DNA of 64,000 nt from Pseudoflavonifractor gallinarum (GTDB lineage Bacteria; Bacillota; Clostridia; Oscillospirales; Oscillospiraceae): NCBI RefSeq assembly GCF_014982855.1, contig NZ_JADCKF010000016.1, positions 1-64,000 on the forward strand, in the 5' to 3' direction. How positions within the stretch are numbered: position 1 is the stretch's first letter; each line of letters begins with the position of its first letter. The notes below the pieces were generated by a model that saw only the letters and a list, made by a program, of their open reading frames with translations, searched no databases and had not been told where the DNA came from. Both the position numbers and the translations under genes were made by a program. Positions 8,151 through 18,001 of the stretch are shown here, piece after piece.

Positions 8151-10568
8151 TTACTCCACCACGACCAGGCGGATCTTGCCGCCCTGCTCGGGGGATTTGT
8201 CGTAGTAGACGGTCAGGTCATCGGAGTAGGCCCGGGCCAGCTCAAAGCGCTCGTACCCGGTATCGGCCTCAAACCAGTGGCCGGTAGTCTTGTTGTAGCA
8301 CCAGACCTTCTGAGAGACAGGATAGAGGGAGTCGCCCACCTTCAGCATATGGCTGTCCGGATCGTAGGCCGCCCGGCGGATGCCGGAGGCGGACTGGAGG
8401 GAGATCGATGCGGCCAGTTTCTGCTGTCCACCCTGGGTCTCCAGCGAGGCGGCGATACCCACCGCATCATCCGTGCGGAGATCAGCGGAACCGGTGATCA
8501 GTTCGGTGCCGCCCTGAGGCTGAGCGCCGTTTTTCACGGTGATGGACGCGTTGCTGAAATCCCAGGGGTCGTCGGGATTGTGACGGCCGGGCGTATATTT
8601 GGCAAAGCCGTAGTCATACTGGTCGCCGGTCACATCGTCAAAGACCAGGATGTTGTACTTTCCGGCATAATCCTTGCCGGCGTAGAGGATCTTGGAGGAG
8701 GGGACGCTGGTCCGGGTGAGCTGGTCAAAGGTGATCTCATGAGGCTCACTGTTGCCCACCCGTTCAAACATGCGGACATTCTCCGAGAGGGGAACGTCGT
8801 TGAGGGTGCGGGAGGCCACGTTGAGGGTACCGCTGACGCTGCCGCCGCCCAGACGGGTGAGGGAGAGTTTCCCTTGCTTTCCGGAGGAGATCGTGACCAG
8901 CTGGCCCACCATCTTGTCGGCAGAGGCCTCGTTGAGACCGGGATCGCCGGTAAAGACCACCTTTTCGCCCTTGGCGTTGAAGAGGTCCAGGAGGGGCTTG
9001 ACCTCCGCACTGCTGGCGGAGCATTTCTCCACGACGCCCACCGTGGTGGAGCGGGCCAGGGAGGGATCCAGGGCGCCGGCCACCCGGCCGTCAGAGGTAA
9101 AGAGGAGCGTCACCTGATCGCCGGGACGGAAGGGGGCCAGATCGGCCACAGCCCCGGGGAGAACGGTAAACTCCTGTCCCAGCATGGTCAGCTTGGAGGG
9201 TGCAGTGGGGTTGGGATAGGCGTTTTCATACAGGCCGGTGAGGCGCAGGTCGGTGACCCGGATGATATTGGCGCCGCTGTCATAGGTGGCCACATCGTAC
9301 TGGCGCAGGTCAGCGACCGTGGCAGGGACACCGTTCTTGTAGAGCTGATAGTCGGTGCGTCCGCCCGCCAGGGAGGAGAAGGGATTGGTGGTGCCGTTCG
9401 GCTTGGTCCGTGCCACCATGACGCTGTCACTGGACTGGGAGGCGGAGGAGAGATAGACATAGTCCAGCTTGCCCGAGGGGCCATAGCAGAGGGTCGTGGG
9501 GGTGCCGTTGTAGAGATAGGACCATACCTTTTCAAAGGTCGTGGCTTCGCCGTTTTTCCAGACCGGAGTTTCCGGGAGAATGGTGATCTTTTCTCCGCCG
9601 GCTGTGATATAGTTGGCGTCCACCGTGCCGGAGACCGTGACGCGCCGGACAGAGTCGTCCTCATTGGGACGCAGAGTGAGGAAATTGCCGTTTTTGTCCT
9701 GGGCCATCTCACCCCGGACGCCCAGCAGCGAGGAAGAGAGCTCAGTGCGCTGGGTCTTGGGGGAGCGGGTATCCAGGCCGTTGGCCACGGTAACGGTGGT
9801 GGAGCCGCTGCTCTGGTTTTTATCCAGCGAGAGGAGAACGGTGTCCTCCGTGAGGGTGCCGCCCAGCTTTTGGACCAGATAGCACTCCTCCGAGCCCTTC
9901 ACATCGGTAAAGAGGAGGTTGCGGAAGAGCTCCGCCGCCTCGCCGCGGGTCAGCGTGGAATTGCCCTTCAGGCCCAGGCCCTGGGTGAGCCCGTTTTCTC
10001 CGGCCACCGAGAGATATCCGTCATACCAGGTGGAGCCAGTGGCGATATCCGAGGTGGTGTAGCCCAGCACGCGGGTGAGAATGGCCACGGCCTCTCCATA
10101 AGTAATGGCGCGGTCAGGCTCAAAGGTGCCGTTGCCCACGCCCAGAATCAGGCGGTCAGCGGCAGGGGCGCTCTCGCCCTTGTCCGAGGAGGTGCTGGAG
10201 GTATCCGCCAGCTCGCCGCTGGTGGTCAGGGAGGAGGCGAGATTCACATAGCCCCGGGCCCAGTGCTTGGGACCGACGTCCAGGAAAATGGTACGGTTGC
10301 GCTGGGCGGGCTCCAGATCGCCCTTGCCCATCACATCCACCGCCATTTTGCAGAATTCCGCCCGGCTGAGGGTGGCCGAGGGGCGGAAGGAACCGCCGCC
10401 GGTGCCGTCCACTACGCCGAGCAGGCGGAGGATCTCCGCCGCTTCGGCAGTGTCGGCATCGCTGATGTCGTGGAACGCGGAGCCGTCGGCCGCGCCCACG
10501 GGCAGGACCAGCAGTCCTGCAAGAGTTGCCGCGGCAATGGCCCCGGCCAGAATACGTTTACAATTCAT
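8151..10568 (-). CDS. Exported SLH-domain surface protein
   Basis: This is an 805-residue secreted protein. The signal peptide (MNCKRILAGAIAAATLAGLL...GAA) ends near residue 24. Three S-layer homology domains lie at about 27-75, 85-180 and 190-240 (conserved pieces GSFRPSATLSRAEF, GTFEPDRAITYGEA and NSTLTRGEAAELFRNLL), which anchor proteins to wall-linked polysaccharide. The remaining 550 residues look beta-rich and match nothing I recognise. The ATG at 10568 has AAAGGAGAG upstream. It starts 26 bases after the stop of the ABC permease and appears to be the last gene of that operon, so it may work with the exporter or simply share its promoter. Confidence 0.85.
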   Translation of the reverse strand: MNCKRILAGAIAAATLAGLLVLPVGAADGSAFHDISDADTAEAAEILRLLGVVDGTGGGSFRPSATLSRAEFCKMAVDVMGKGDLEPAQRNRTIFLDVGPKHWARGYVNLASSLTTSGELADTSSTSSDKGESAPAADRLILGVGNGTFEPDRAITYGEAVAILTRVLGYTTSDIATGSTWYDGYLSVAGENGLTQGLGLKGNSTLTRGEAAELFRNLLFTDVKGSEECYLVQKLGGTLTEDTVLLSLDKNQSSGSTTVTVANGLDTRSPKTQRTELSSSLLGVRGEMAQDKNGNFLTLRPNEDDSVRRVTVSGTVDANYITAGGEKITILPETPVWKNGEATTFEKVWSYLYNGTPTTLCYGPSGKLDYVYLSSASQSSDSVMVARTKPNGTTNPFSSLAGGRTDYQLYKNGVPATVADLRQYDVATYDSGANIIRVTDLRLTGLYENAYPNPTAPSKLTMLGQEFTVLPGAVADLAPFRPGDQVTLLFTSDGRVAGALDPSLARSTTVGVVEKCSASSAEVKPLLDLFNAKGEKVVFTGDPGLNEASADKMVGQLVTISSGKQGKLSLTRLGGGSVSGTLNVASRTLNDVPLSENVRMFERVGNSEPHEITFDQLTRTSVPSSKILYAGKDYAGKYNILVFDDVTGDQYDYGFAKYTPGRHNPDDPWDFSNASITVKNGAQPQGGTELITGSADLRTDDAVGIAASLETQGGQQKLAASISLQSASGIRRAAYDPDSHMLKVGDSLYPVSQKVWCYNKTTGHWFEADTGYERFELARAYSDDLTVYYDKSPEQGGKIRLVVVE

Positions 10569-10593
10569 GCACTTCTCTCCTTTGCACTTGGGA

Positions 10594-11834
<1,241 letters not shown>

Positions 11835-11844
<10 letters not shown>

Positions 11845-12530
11845 TCCACCTCCTGGGGGGCGTCGGAGATAATGACGCCGTCGGAAAGGCGCACCACCCG
11901 GCGGGCGGTGGCGGCGATGTGGTCGTCGTGGGTGATGAGCAGGATGGTGGTTCCCTCCCGGTAGAGGTCCCGGAGGATCTCCAGCACATGTTTGCCGGTC
12001 TTAGAGTCCAGAGCGCCGGTGGGCTCGTCGGCCATGATGATGGGGGGGCGAGTAGCAATGGCGCGGGCAATGGCCACACGCTGCTGTTGTCCGCCGGACA
12101 TCTCACTGGGGCGGTGATGGGCACGTTCGGCCATGCCCACCTTCTCCAGGGCCTCCATGGCCAGGTCCTCCCGGTCCCAGGCAGGCACGCCCCGGTAGAT
12201 CAGGGGAAGGGTCACATTTTCCAGGGCATCCAGCTCCTGAATGAGGTTGTAGCCCTGAAAAATGAAGCCGATCTCCCGGTTGCGGATGCGGGCCAGCTGA
12301 CGGTCGCTCAGAGAGGTGATATCGGTGCCGTCCAGATAGTAGTCCCCGTATGTGGGGATGTCCAGACAGCCCAGTACATTCATCAGCGTGGATTTGCCGG
12401 AACCGGACTGTCCAACGATGGCGACGAACTCTCCCCGGTCGATGGACAGGGAGACGCCGTCCAGAGCCCGCACCTCGCTCTCTTTGCCCTCGTTGTAGAT
12501 CTTATAGAGGTTCTTGATGTCAATGAGCAT
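11835..12530 (-). CDS. ABC transporter ATP-binding protein, MacB/LolD type
   Basis: The 231-residue ATPase has Walker A ([12 protein letters not shown], from about residue 38), the signature [14 protein letters not shown] and Walker B IIMADEPT. Length and the phrase [29 protein letters not shown] are typical of the MacB/LolD/SalX group. It powers the permease encoded next, with which it overlaps. It begins 13 bases after the adaptor gene. Confidence 0.93.
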
Positions 12531-12543
12531 AAAGACACCCCAT

Positions 12544-14247
12544 TTACCAGCTGGAGCTGGATTCGGTCACGGTATAGTTGACAAAGACCTCCATGCCTTC
12601 CTCCACGCCCGATTTGATCTCTACGTTCTGTGTATCCGAGATACCGGTCTCCACCGCGACGGGATAGTAGCCGTCCTCCTCGGTGGGAAGGGTGCGTTTC
12701 TGGCCAGGCTCCACCTCGGGCAGATCCAGTTCCAGGGTGTTTTCCGGCTTGCTGTCGGCCTTGATGAACACGACGGTCTGCGGGTTGCCGTCCTTGTCCA
12801 GCACGCTCTTGACGGCGCTGCCGGGGATCAGCACACAGTCGTCCGACTGGCTGGTCACGAAGGAGTAGTTGACCCAGGCGCCATCCACCAGGCTGCCGTC
12901 CATATTGTCCACCGTGAGGGTCACGGGGTAGTTGGTCATACCGTTGCTGCTCTCCGCCTTGCTCATATCAATAGAGGTGACGGTACCGATGTAAGTAGAG
13001 CCGTTCCAGTCCAGATCCACGGTGTTGCCCGGCTTGATAAAGGAGATGTTCCGGTCGTCCACAGTAATGGTGACCAGCATCGTGGTGGAGTTGGAGATGA
13101 TGATGACGGTATCGCCGCTCTTGACCTCGGAGCCGACGGTCAGGGTACAGGCGGTCACGGTGCCGTCGATGGGGGCCACGGCGTTGAAGTTGGCAAGAGC
13201 CTTCTGTGCGTCCTCCAATGCCTTCTGTGCGGTGGCGATCTCATCCTGCTTGGCGGTGATCTGGTCATTCAGGGTGTCGGAGCCCAGGGTGAGCAGTGTC
13301 TGTCCGGCCGTCACATTGGCGTAGTTGAGGAGGTTGGAAGAGACCACGGGGCCGCTGGCCTTGGTGGTGATAGTACGGGTCTCATAGTACTCGGTCTTAC
13401 CGGAGGCGTAGGGGTAGGCGGAAGTGCCGTCGGCCAGAGTGATGGCCACCGAGGCATCCATTCCGGCGGTCAGGGTGCCGGGGTTATCGAAGACCACGAC
13501 CACTTCAAAGTGGACGGCGCCCTCGGGGGAGATGTAGCTGACCTTGTTGATCTTTTCCACTTTACCGGAAAAGTCCTTCATGACAGCGGGGATATTGACC
13601 GACACGCTCTGCCCCACCGCGATGCTGTTTTCATAGGCATAGCTGAAATAGAGGGAGAGCTTGAGCTTCTTATCGTTGACCAGTGTGGTGACCTCTGCTC
13701 CGCTGGAGACATCCTGGTCCGGGGTAAAGGTCTGCACATTCATCAGTTTTCCGGCGAAGGGAGCCTTGACCACCAGATCGGAGACCTGCTCCTGCAATTT
13801 GGAGAGCTCCCGGTTCAGGTTAGACACCTTTTCCTGGGCGTCCGAGACGGCCTTCTCGGCGGCCTCACTGTAAATGGTGTACAGCGGCTGTCCGGCCGTG
13901 ACGACATCGCCGGGATTGACAAAAACCTCCCGTACGGTACCGCCCTCGGTCAGTGTGATAGCGGCCGATTCCTTGGCTTTGGCATTGCCGCTGCCCTGTA
14001 CCACGCTCTGGATGGTGCCGATGGAGGCGGGGACAGCATAGATCTCGCCCTGCTCCACTGGAGGGGGCTGAAGGACAAAGCGCCAGAGCAGATAACCTCC
14101 GCCGGCCAGAATGGCCAGCAGAATAACAAGGGTAATGATTCCCTTAAGGTGTTTCTTTTTCCGTTTTTTCTTGGGCGGGGCAGTGGGAGACGGGGCGGAT
14201 GTAGGGGACGTCTCAGGTGTGAGAACGGGGGTCTGTTGTTCCGTCAT
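12544..14247 (-). CDS. HlyD/MacA-like membrane fusion (adaptor) protein
   Basis: This 567-residue protein has a Pro/Lys-rich cytoplasmic tail, one membrane helix (residues about 41-63), a biotinyl-lipoyl-like half motif (EGGTVREVFVNPGDVVTAGQPLY), a coiled-coil hairpin (AEKAVSDAQEKVSNLNRELSKLQEQVS, and a second at TAKQDEIATAQKALEDAQKAL), the second lipoyl half and a beta-barrel domain. This is the layout of adaptor subunits in Gram-positive MacAB-like exporters. The ATG at 14247 is preferred to that at 14253, which would be only 2 bases from the AGGAGG site. It is the first gene of the leftward operon ending at 8151. Confidence 0.85.
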   Translation of the reverse strand: MTEQQTPVLTPETSPTSAPSPTAPPKKKRKKKHLKGIITLVILLAILAGGGYLLWRFVLQPPPVEQGEIYAVPASIGTIQSVVQGSGNAKAKESAAITLTEGGTVREVFVNPGDVVTAGQPLYTIYSEAAEKAVSDAQEKVSNLNRELSKLQEQVSDLVVKAPFAGKLMNVQTFTPDQDVSSGAEVTTLVNDKKLKLSLYFSYAYENSIAVGQSVSVNIPAVMKDFSGKVEKINKVSYISPEGAVHFEVVVVFDNPGTLTAGMDASVAITLADGTSAYPYASGKTEYYETRTITTKASGPVVSSNLLNYANVTAGQTLLTLGSDTLNDQITAKQDEIATAQKALEDAQKALANFNAVAPIDGTVTACTLTVGSEVKSGDTVIIISNSTTMLVTITVDDRNISFIKPGNTVDLDWNGSTYIGTVTSIDMSKAESSNGMTNYPVTLTVDNMDGSLVDGAWVNYSFVTSQSDDCVLIPGSAVKSVLDKDGNPQTVVFIKADSKPENTLELDLPEVEPGQKRTLPTEEDGYYPVAVETGISDTQNVEIKSGVEEGMEVFVNYTVTESSSSW

Positions 14248-14484
14248 ATTCATTTCCTCCTATGCCTGGATAATAGTTCACCCTATTGTATCACACCATT
14301 TATAAAAAGGTATTTTCAAAAGGATGACAAGTTCTTAATAAAACCTTAAAATTTCCGGCTTTCCTTTTGACGCACAGGGAAGTCAAAAAGTTCCTGAGGA
14401 GGGGGACAAAAGAAGGCGAGCACATGGGAGCGTGTTTTACTGCATATGGATAGGACGACAATGGTTATGAGGGAGGGTTTTATA

Positions 14485-14670
14485 ATGAAATGTATTATTT
14501 TAAAGCGAAAGATCCTGGCGGCAGCAGGTTGTTTGGCGGTGGCGGTGGCCATGTTCGTAACGGTCAACCATCCGGCGGTCGTAGGCGTGGCGGCCTCAGA
14601 GCGGGAGCTGCCCATTTACTGTGTGGAGCGGGACCAGAAGATGCTCTCCATTTCCTTCGACGCAGCCTGG
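14485..14670 (+). pseudogene. Polysaccharide deacetylase, N-terminal fragment
   Basis: The ATG at 14485 (GAGGGAGG 8 bases upstream) opens a signal-anchored protein: basic start, hydrophobic stretch (LAAAGCLAVAVAMFVTV) and then YCVERDQKMLSISFDAAWG. The last block is the first catalytic motif of PdaB-type family-4 deacetylases (the FDAAWG Asp is a metal-site residue). Homology ends exactly at Trp-Gly; the frame then runs through a terminator stem and stops at 14751. The expected continuation (NEDTQQL...) is found at 56590 on the same strand. It is a broken gene, probably split by insertion. Confidence 0.85.
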
Positions 14671-14681
14671 GGTGATGGAAA
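14670..14681 (+). repeat. Left boundary inverted repeat of the putative island
   Basis: GGGTGATGGAAA begins exactly where deacetylase homology stops. Its perfect reverse complement, TTTCCATCACCC, ends exactly where the homology resumes (56575-56586). This suggests terminal inverted repeats or the two arms of a recombinase attachment site. Confidence 0.7.
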
Positions 14682-14727
14682 AGAGCGGCGCCTGGAACAC
14701 AAGGGAGTTCCAGGCGCCGCTCTTTTT
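14679..14727. terminator. Intrinsic terminator downstream of the GntR gene
   Basis: AAAAGAGCGGCGCCTGGAAC pairs perfectly over 20 bases with the sequence ending at the T-run TTTTT (14723-14727). It works in both directions and ends the leftward GntR gene. Confidence 0.9.
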
Positions 14728-14774
14728 ACCCAAAAATCGCGCACCGGCTGAGGGAAGCCCAACGGAAAGGCCCG

Positions 14775-15488
14775 TCAGCTCACGGTATCATCCATGTGAA
14801 TAAAGTAATCTCTGGAAGCATTCAAATGAGCCAACATCGCATTTTGCGCGCCGAGAAAATCTTTGCGGCAAATGGCTTCTGTAATCATCTGATGGTAGCG
14901 GATTGAGGTTTGGCGAAAATCCATGTCGGAGATGGTAGTGGAAACATACACGGAAGATGAAATGATCGGAATCAGATTGACGAGGACTGCATTTCCGGAA
15001 CATTTTGCAATTTGTTCGTGGAATTTTGTGTCAGCATCCTGATAATCCTCACCAGCACAGATCAGAGAAGCGTGAAGCGAGCTGAGACGGAGCAGTTCCT
15101 GGCACTCCTCTTCTGTGGCGTGAATTGCGGCGGCTGCTGCAATGTGCGGTTCCAGCATAATGCGCACATCGATCAGATCCATAGCCAATTTCTTATTGTG
15201 TGCAAGAAACGTCAGGCCCAGCGGGTCGACCGGTATTCCGCGCTTACTGGAAATGTAAGTACCCGATCCCTGCTTCACATCCAAAATATTGCGGCCGACC
15301 AATTGCTTGATCGCCTCACGAAGCGTACTGCGGCTTACCTTCAGCATGGAGGAGAGCTCAGCCTCATTTGGAAGCCGATCCCCCTCTTTCATGTTGAGAG
15401 ACAAAATAAAAGAAATCAGTTTTTCGGCGGTCTCATTGGTGCGAGAGGGCTTGGAATTCATATCGATAGGTGTTTTTTGGGAATCCAT
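14775..15488 (-). CDS. GntR-family regulator, FadR subfamily
   Basis: The protein has a winged-helix N-terminus (EGDRLPNEAELSSMLKVSRS followed by TLREAIKQL, then GSGTYIS) and a helical FCD ligand domain from about residue 95 with metal-type histidines in DTKFHEQIA. FadR-type GntR proteins usually respond to sugar acids or carboxylates. It is divergent from the RraA-GntP-IlvD genes, which it presumably controls through the 285-base AT-rich gap. The ATG at 15488 was chosen; an in-frame GTG two codons upstream is possible since the ribosome site (AAAGG) is weak for both. About 237 residues. Confidence 0.88.
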   Translation of the reverse strand: MDSQKTPIDMNSKPSRTNETAEKLISFILSLNMKEGDRLPNEAELSSMLKVSRSTLREAIKQLVGRNILDVKQGSGTYISSKRGIPVDPLGLTFLAHNKKLAMDLIDVRIMLEPHIAAAAAIHATEEECQELLRLSSLHASLICAGEDYQDADTKFHEQIAKCSGNAVLVNLIPIISSSVYVSTTISDMDFRQTSIRYHQMITEAICRKDFLGAQNAMLAHLNASRDYFIHMDDTVS

Positions 15489-15678
15489 ATGCACCCAACC
15501 TTTATGTTTTTGTTTTATTTTAGACTATAAGTGTTTAAAAAGCAACTGCGTATAAAAGATCGGATCATTTTCCTTGAATACATAATATGAATTAAACGTG
15601 GAATAAGTACAATATGCACAAAAATAAAGAATAATAATGTACAAACAGATAAAATATTTTGCAAATATTACAAAAAGA

Positions 15679-15706
15679 TTGTTTTTTCAAAAAATAATGG
15701 TATGAT
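15679..15706 (+). promoter_or_regulatory. Promoter of the sugar-acid operon
   Basis: TTGTTT (15679-15684) and TATGAT (15701-15706) are 16 bases apart in the AT-rich divergent region 15495-15778, which otherwise holds no gene. The GntR operator should lie here, but I could not pick out a convincing palindrome. Confidence 0.5.
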
Positions 15707-15778
15707 GAATTTAAAGAAAGCAAAAGTAAAAATAAATTTAATTTACTCGCCATAAAAGAGAAAAGGAGAGGAATTATC

Positions 15779-16483
15779 ATGGAATTATGGTCAAATGAAG
15801 AAGAGATGTTTGAATTGATGAAGGAAAAGCTGTATACGCCCGTTGTCGGCGATATCCTGGACAAGGCGGGATACTGTCATCAATTTTTGCCTGCAAACAT
15901 CAGACCACTTGAAACGATGGCGCCCAGTTCCTTTATTGATGCAACCGTCCCGGACAAGAGAATGAAGATTGCCGGATATGCCTGCACCGTCCTGGAATGC
16001 GATGTCTATGGAGAGCAGAAAAAACCTTTTGGATATATGACGGAAGCACTGGATCAGCTGAAGCCGAATGAAGTCTATATCGCAACCGGGGCACATAACA
16101 GTGCCCTCTGGGGGGAGTTACTGACGGCCACAGCGCGGACCCGTGGCGCCGCTGGTGCAGTTTTAGATGGGTACAGCCGAGATACGCCGCAGGTTCTGGA
16201 GCAGAATTTCCCTGTTTTTTGCACCGGATGCTGGGCACAGGATTCTTCCATTCGCTCCTACGTGAGAGAGGTGCGCTGCCCCATTGAAATTGGACAGGTT
16301 GTCATCCAGAATGGCGACGTGGTATTTGGAGACATTGACGGAGTGCTGATCATTCCGCGCAGCATCGCGCCTGAGATTTTAAAGGAAGCGCTGATCAAGG
16401 CCGCCGGAGAGAAGCATGTGAGAAAAGAAATTGAGAATGGAATGTCTGCAACAGAGGCATTTGAGAAATACGGGATCTTATAA
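15779..16483 (+). CDS. RraA-family protein, probable 4-hydroxy-2-oxoacid aldolase
   Basis: This 234-residue protein carries the RraA/HMG-aldolase core: the GELLTATARTRGAAGAVLDG block with the downstream YSRD, which holds the substrate Arg and the metal-binding Asp. Family members include RNase E inhibitors, but in Gram-positives in a catabolic context they are usually aldolases or decarboxylases for 4-hydroxy-4-methyl-2-oxoglutarate-like acids. Here it sits between a GntR regulator and a GntP permease plus an IlvD dehydratase, so an aldolase step in sugar-acid breakdown is inferred. AGGAGAGG precedes the ATG. Confidence 0.75.
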   Translation: MELWSNEEEMFELMKEKLYTPVVGDILDKAGYCHQFLPANIRPLETMAPSSFIDATVPDKRMKIAGYACTVLECDVYGEQKKPFGYMTEALDQLKPNEVYIATGAHNSALWGELLTATARTRGAAGAVLDGYSRDTPQVLEQNFPVFCTGCWAQDSSIRSYVREVRCPIEIGQVVIQNGDVVFGDIDGVLIIPRSIAPEILKEALIKAAGEKHVRKEIENGMSATEAFEKYGIL

Positions 16484-16549
16484 CGTCAGGAGGTAATACA
16501 AGAGGCATCCGAGAGAACAGAACACAAAAGTTAAAAGGGAGGAGTAAAT

Positions 16550-17950
16550 ATGGCATCACCAATTGGATTCCTGATTATGCTCATTTTGACCATTATTGTC
16601 CTGGTTTTCTTGATCATGAAGATCAATCTGCACCCCACCTTTGCACTCTTTTTGGTCGGTCTGGGATTTTCCTTTGTAGAGAGTCTGACGACATTGACCG
16701 GCGGCTTTGGCAGTACCATGACAAGCCTTGGCGTTCCCATCATGCTGGGGGCCATCCTGGCCATGGGCGTTCAGGATACAGGCGCGGCAAAATCAATCGC
16801 CAATTTCTTCATTCGTCTCTTCCATGGAAAAAATTTAGAGCTGGCTCCCGCGTTGACGGCCTACATCGTGTCCATTCCTGTATTTGGAGACATTACCACG
16901 ATCCTTACTTCCAATATTGCGAACGTGCTGAGCAAGAGAAAGCACATTTCCATGAGTAAGATGGCGGCCTTTACGCAGGCGGGCCTGAACCTGACCCATG
17001 CGGTGGTGCCCCCTACGCCTGGCATTTTGGCCGTCAGCATTATGCTGGGGGCGGATCTGGGTATGACGATCAGCTGGGGAATTGTCATTTCCTTGGCTGC
17101 GCTGATGCTAACGTGGGTGGCCCTGAGAAAGTGGACCGAAAAAGAGTGGATTGAGCTGGTCCCTGAGGTTGTAGCTGAGATTCAGGAGACGGAGTCGGAC
17201 CGCGTGGAGGACATCTTGATCCGTGGAGAGGATCTGCCTGGAACATTGCCGGCCTTTCTGACCATTCTGATCCCGGTGGTTCTGATTGCAGGAAGCTCTT
17301 TTATCAATATGTGCGTGGCGGAAGATGCGGCAATCCGCAACTGGACTGCAATTTTTGGAGATAAAATTGTAGCCTTGGGGCTGGGTGTCATTTATACGAT
17401 GCTTTTGGGATGCTTCCACCAGAAAGCCGTTCGCAAGAGCGACCGTGATTCTACCCACAAAGAGCAGGAAAAGTTCCATGACATCCTTTTGAACAGCTGG
17501 ATCGCAAGAGGCTGTGAAGTGGCTCTGCCGGCCCTGCTGATCACCAGCATGGGCGGCGCCTTCTCTGCTGTCATCAAATCTGCCCCCGCGATTGACGGAC
17601 TGGCATCTATGATTGTGGAGTCCGGTATCCCCGGGCTGCTGGTTCCGTTCCTGATCAGTGCGATCATGATGGCGGCGGTAGGATCGGCTACTACCGCTGG
17701 TATTACAGCGGCCGGAGTCGTCTTGCCCATGATGGGGACACTGGGGATCACTCCCGTTGCCACCACGCTGGCGATTGGAGCCGGTTCGATCCTGTTTAAC
17801 TATATGAACAATTCCGGATTCTGGGTCATCAGCCGTTTCTTCAACTTGAATTTGAAGCAGGGCATCAAGTACATCACGGTGCCCTGTGGAGTGAGCAGTC
17901 TGATGTGCTTTATCCTGATTGCCATTTTTACTAGCATTGGAATCATGTAA
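16550..17950 (+). CDS. GntP-family gluconate/sugar-acid permease
   Basis: The 466-residue protein is almost entirely membrane segments (about 12), starting with FLIMLILTIIVLVFLIMKI. Its GntP-type features are the internal block DTGAAKSIANFF, the VPPTPGILAVSIMLGADLG motif and the GSATTAGITAAGVVLPMM motif near the C-terminus. It would import an aldonate or related acid with protons. It lies between the aldolase-like and dehydratase genes in one transcription unit, with a GGGAGGAG ribosome site. Confidence 0.85.
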   Translation: MASPIGFLIMLILTIIVLVFLIMKINLHPTFALFLVGLGFSFVESLTTLTGGFGSTMTSLGVPIMLGAILAMGVQDTGAAKSIANFFIRLFHGKNLELAPALTAYIVSIPVFGDITTILTSNIANVLSKRKHISMSKMAAFTQAGLNLTHAVVPPTPGILAVSIMLGADLGMTISWGIVISLAALMLTWVALRKWTEKEWIELVPEVVAEIQETESDRVEDILIRGEDLPGTLPAFLTILIPVVLIAGSSFINMCVAEDAAIRNWTAIFGDKIVALGLGVIYTMLLGCFHQKAVRKSDRDSTHKEQEKFHDILLNSWIARGCEVALPALLITSMGGAFSAVIKSAPAIDGLASMIVESGIPGLLVPFLISAIMMAAVGSATTAGITAAGVVLPMMGTLGITPVATTLAIGAGSILFNYMNNSGFWVISRFFNLNLKQGIKYITVPCGVSSLMCFILIAIFTSIGIM

Positions 17951-18001
17951 GGATCACATACTGGATAGCAGAAAGCTGGCTACACTTTGGGAGGTAATCA
18001 T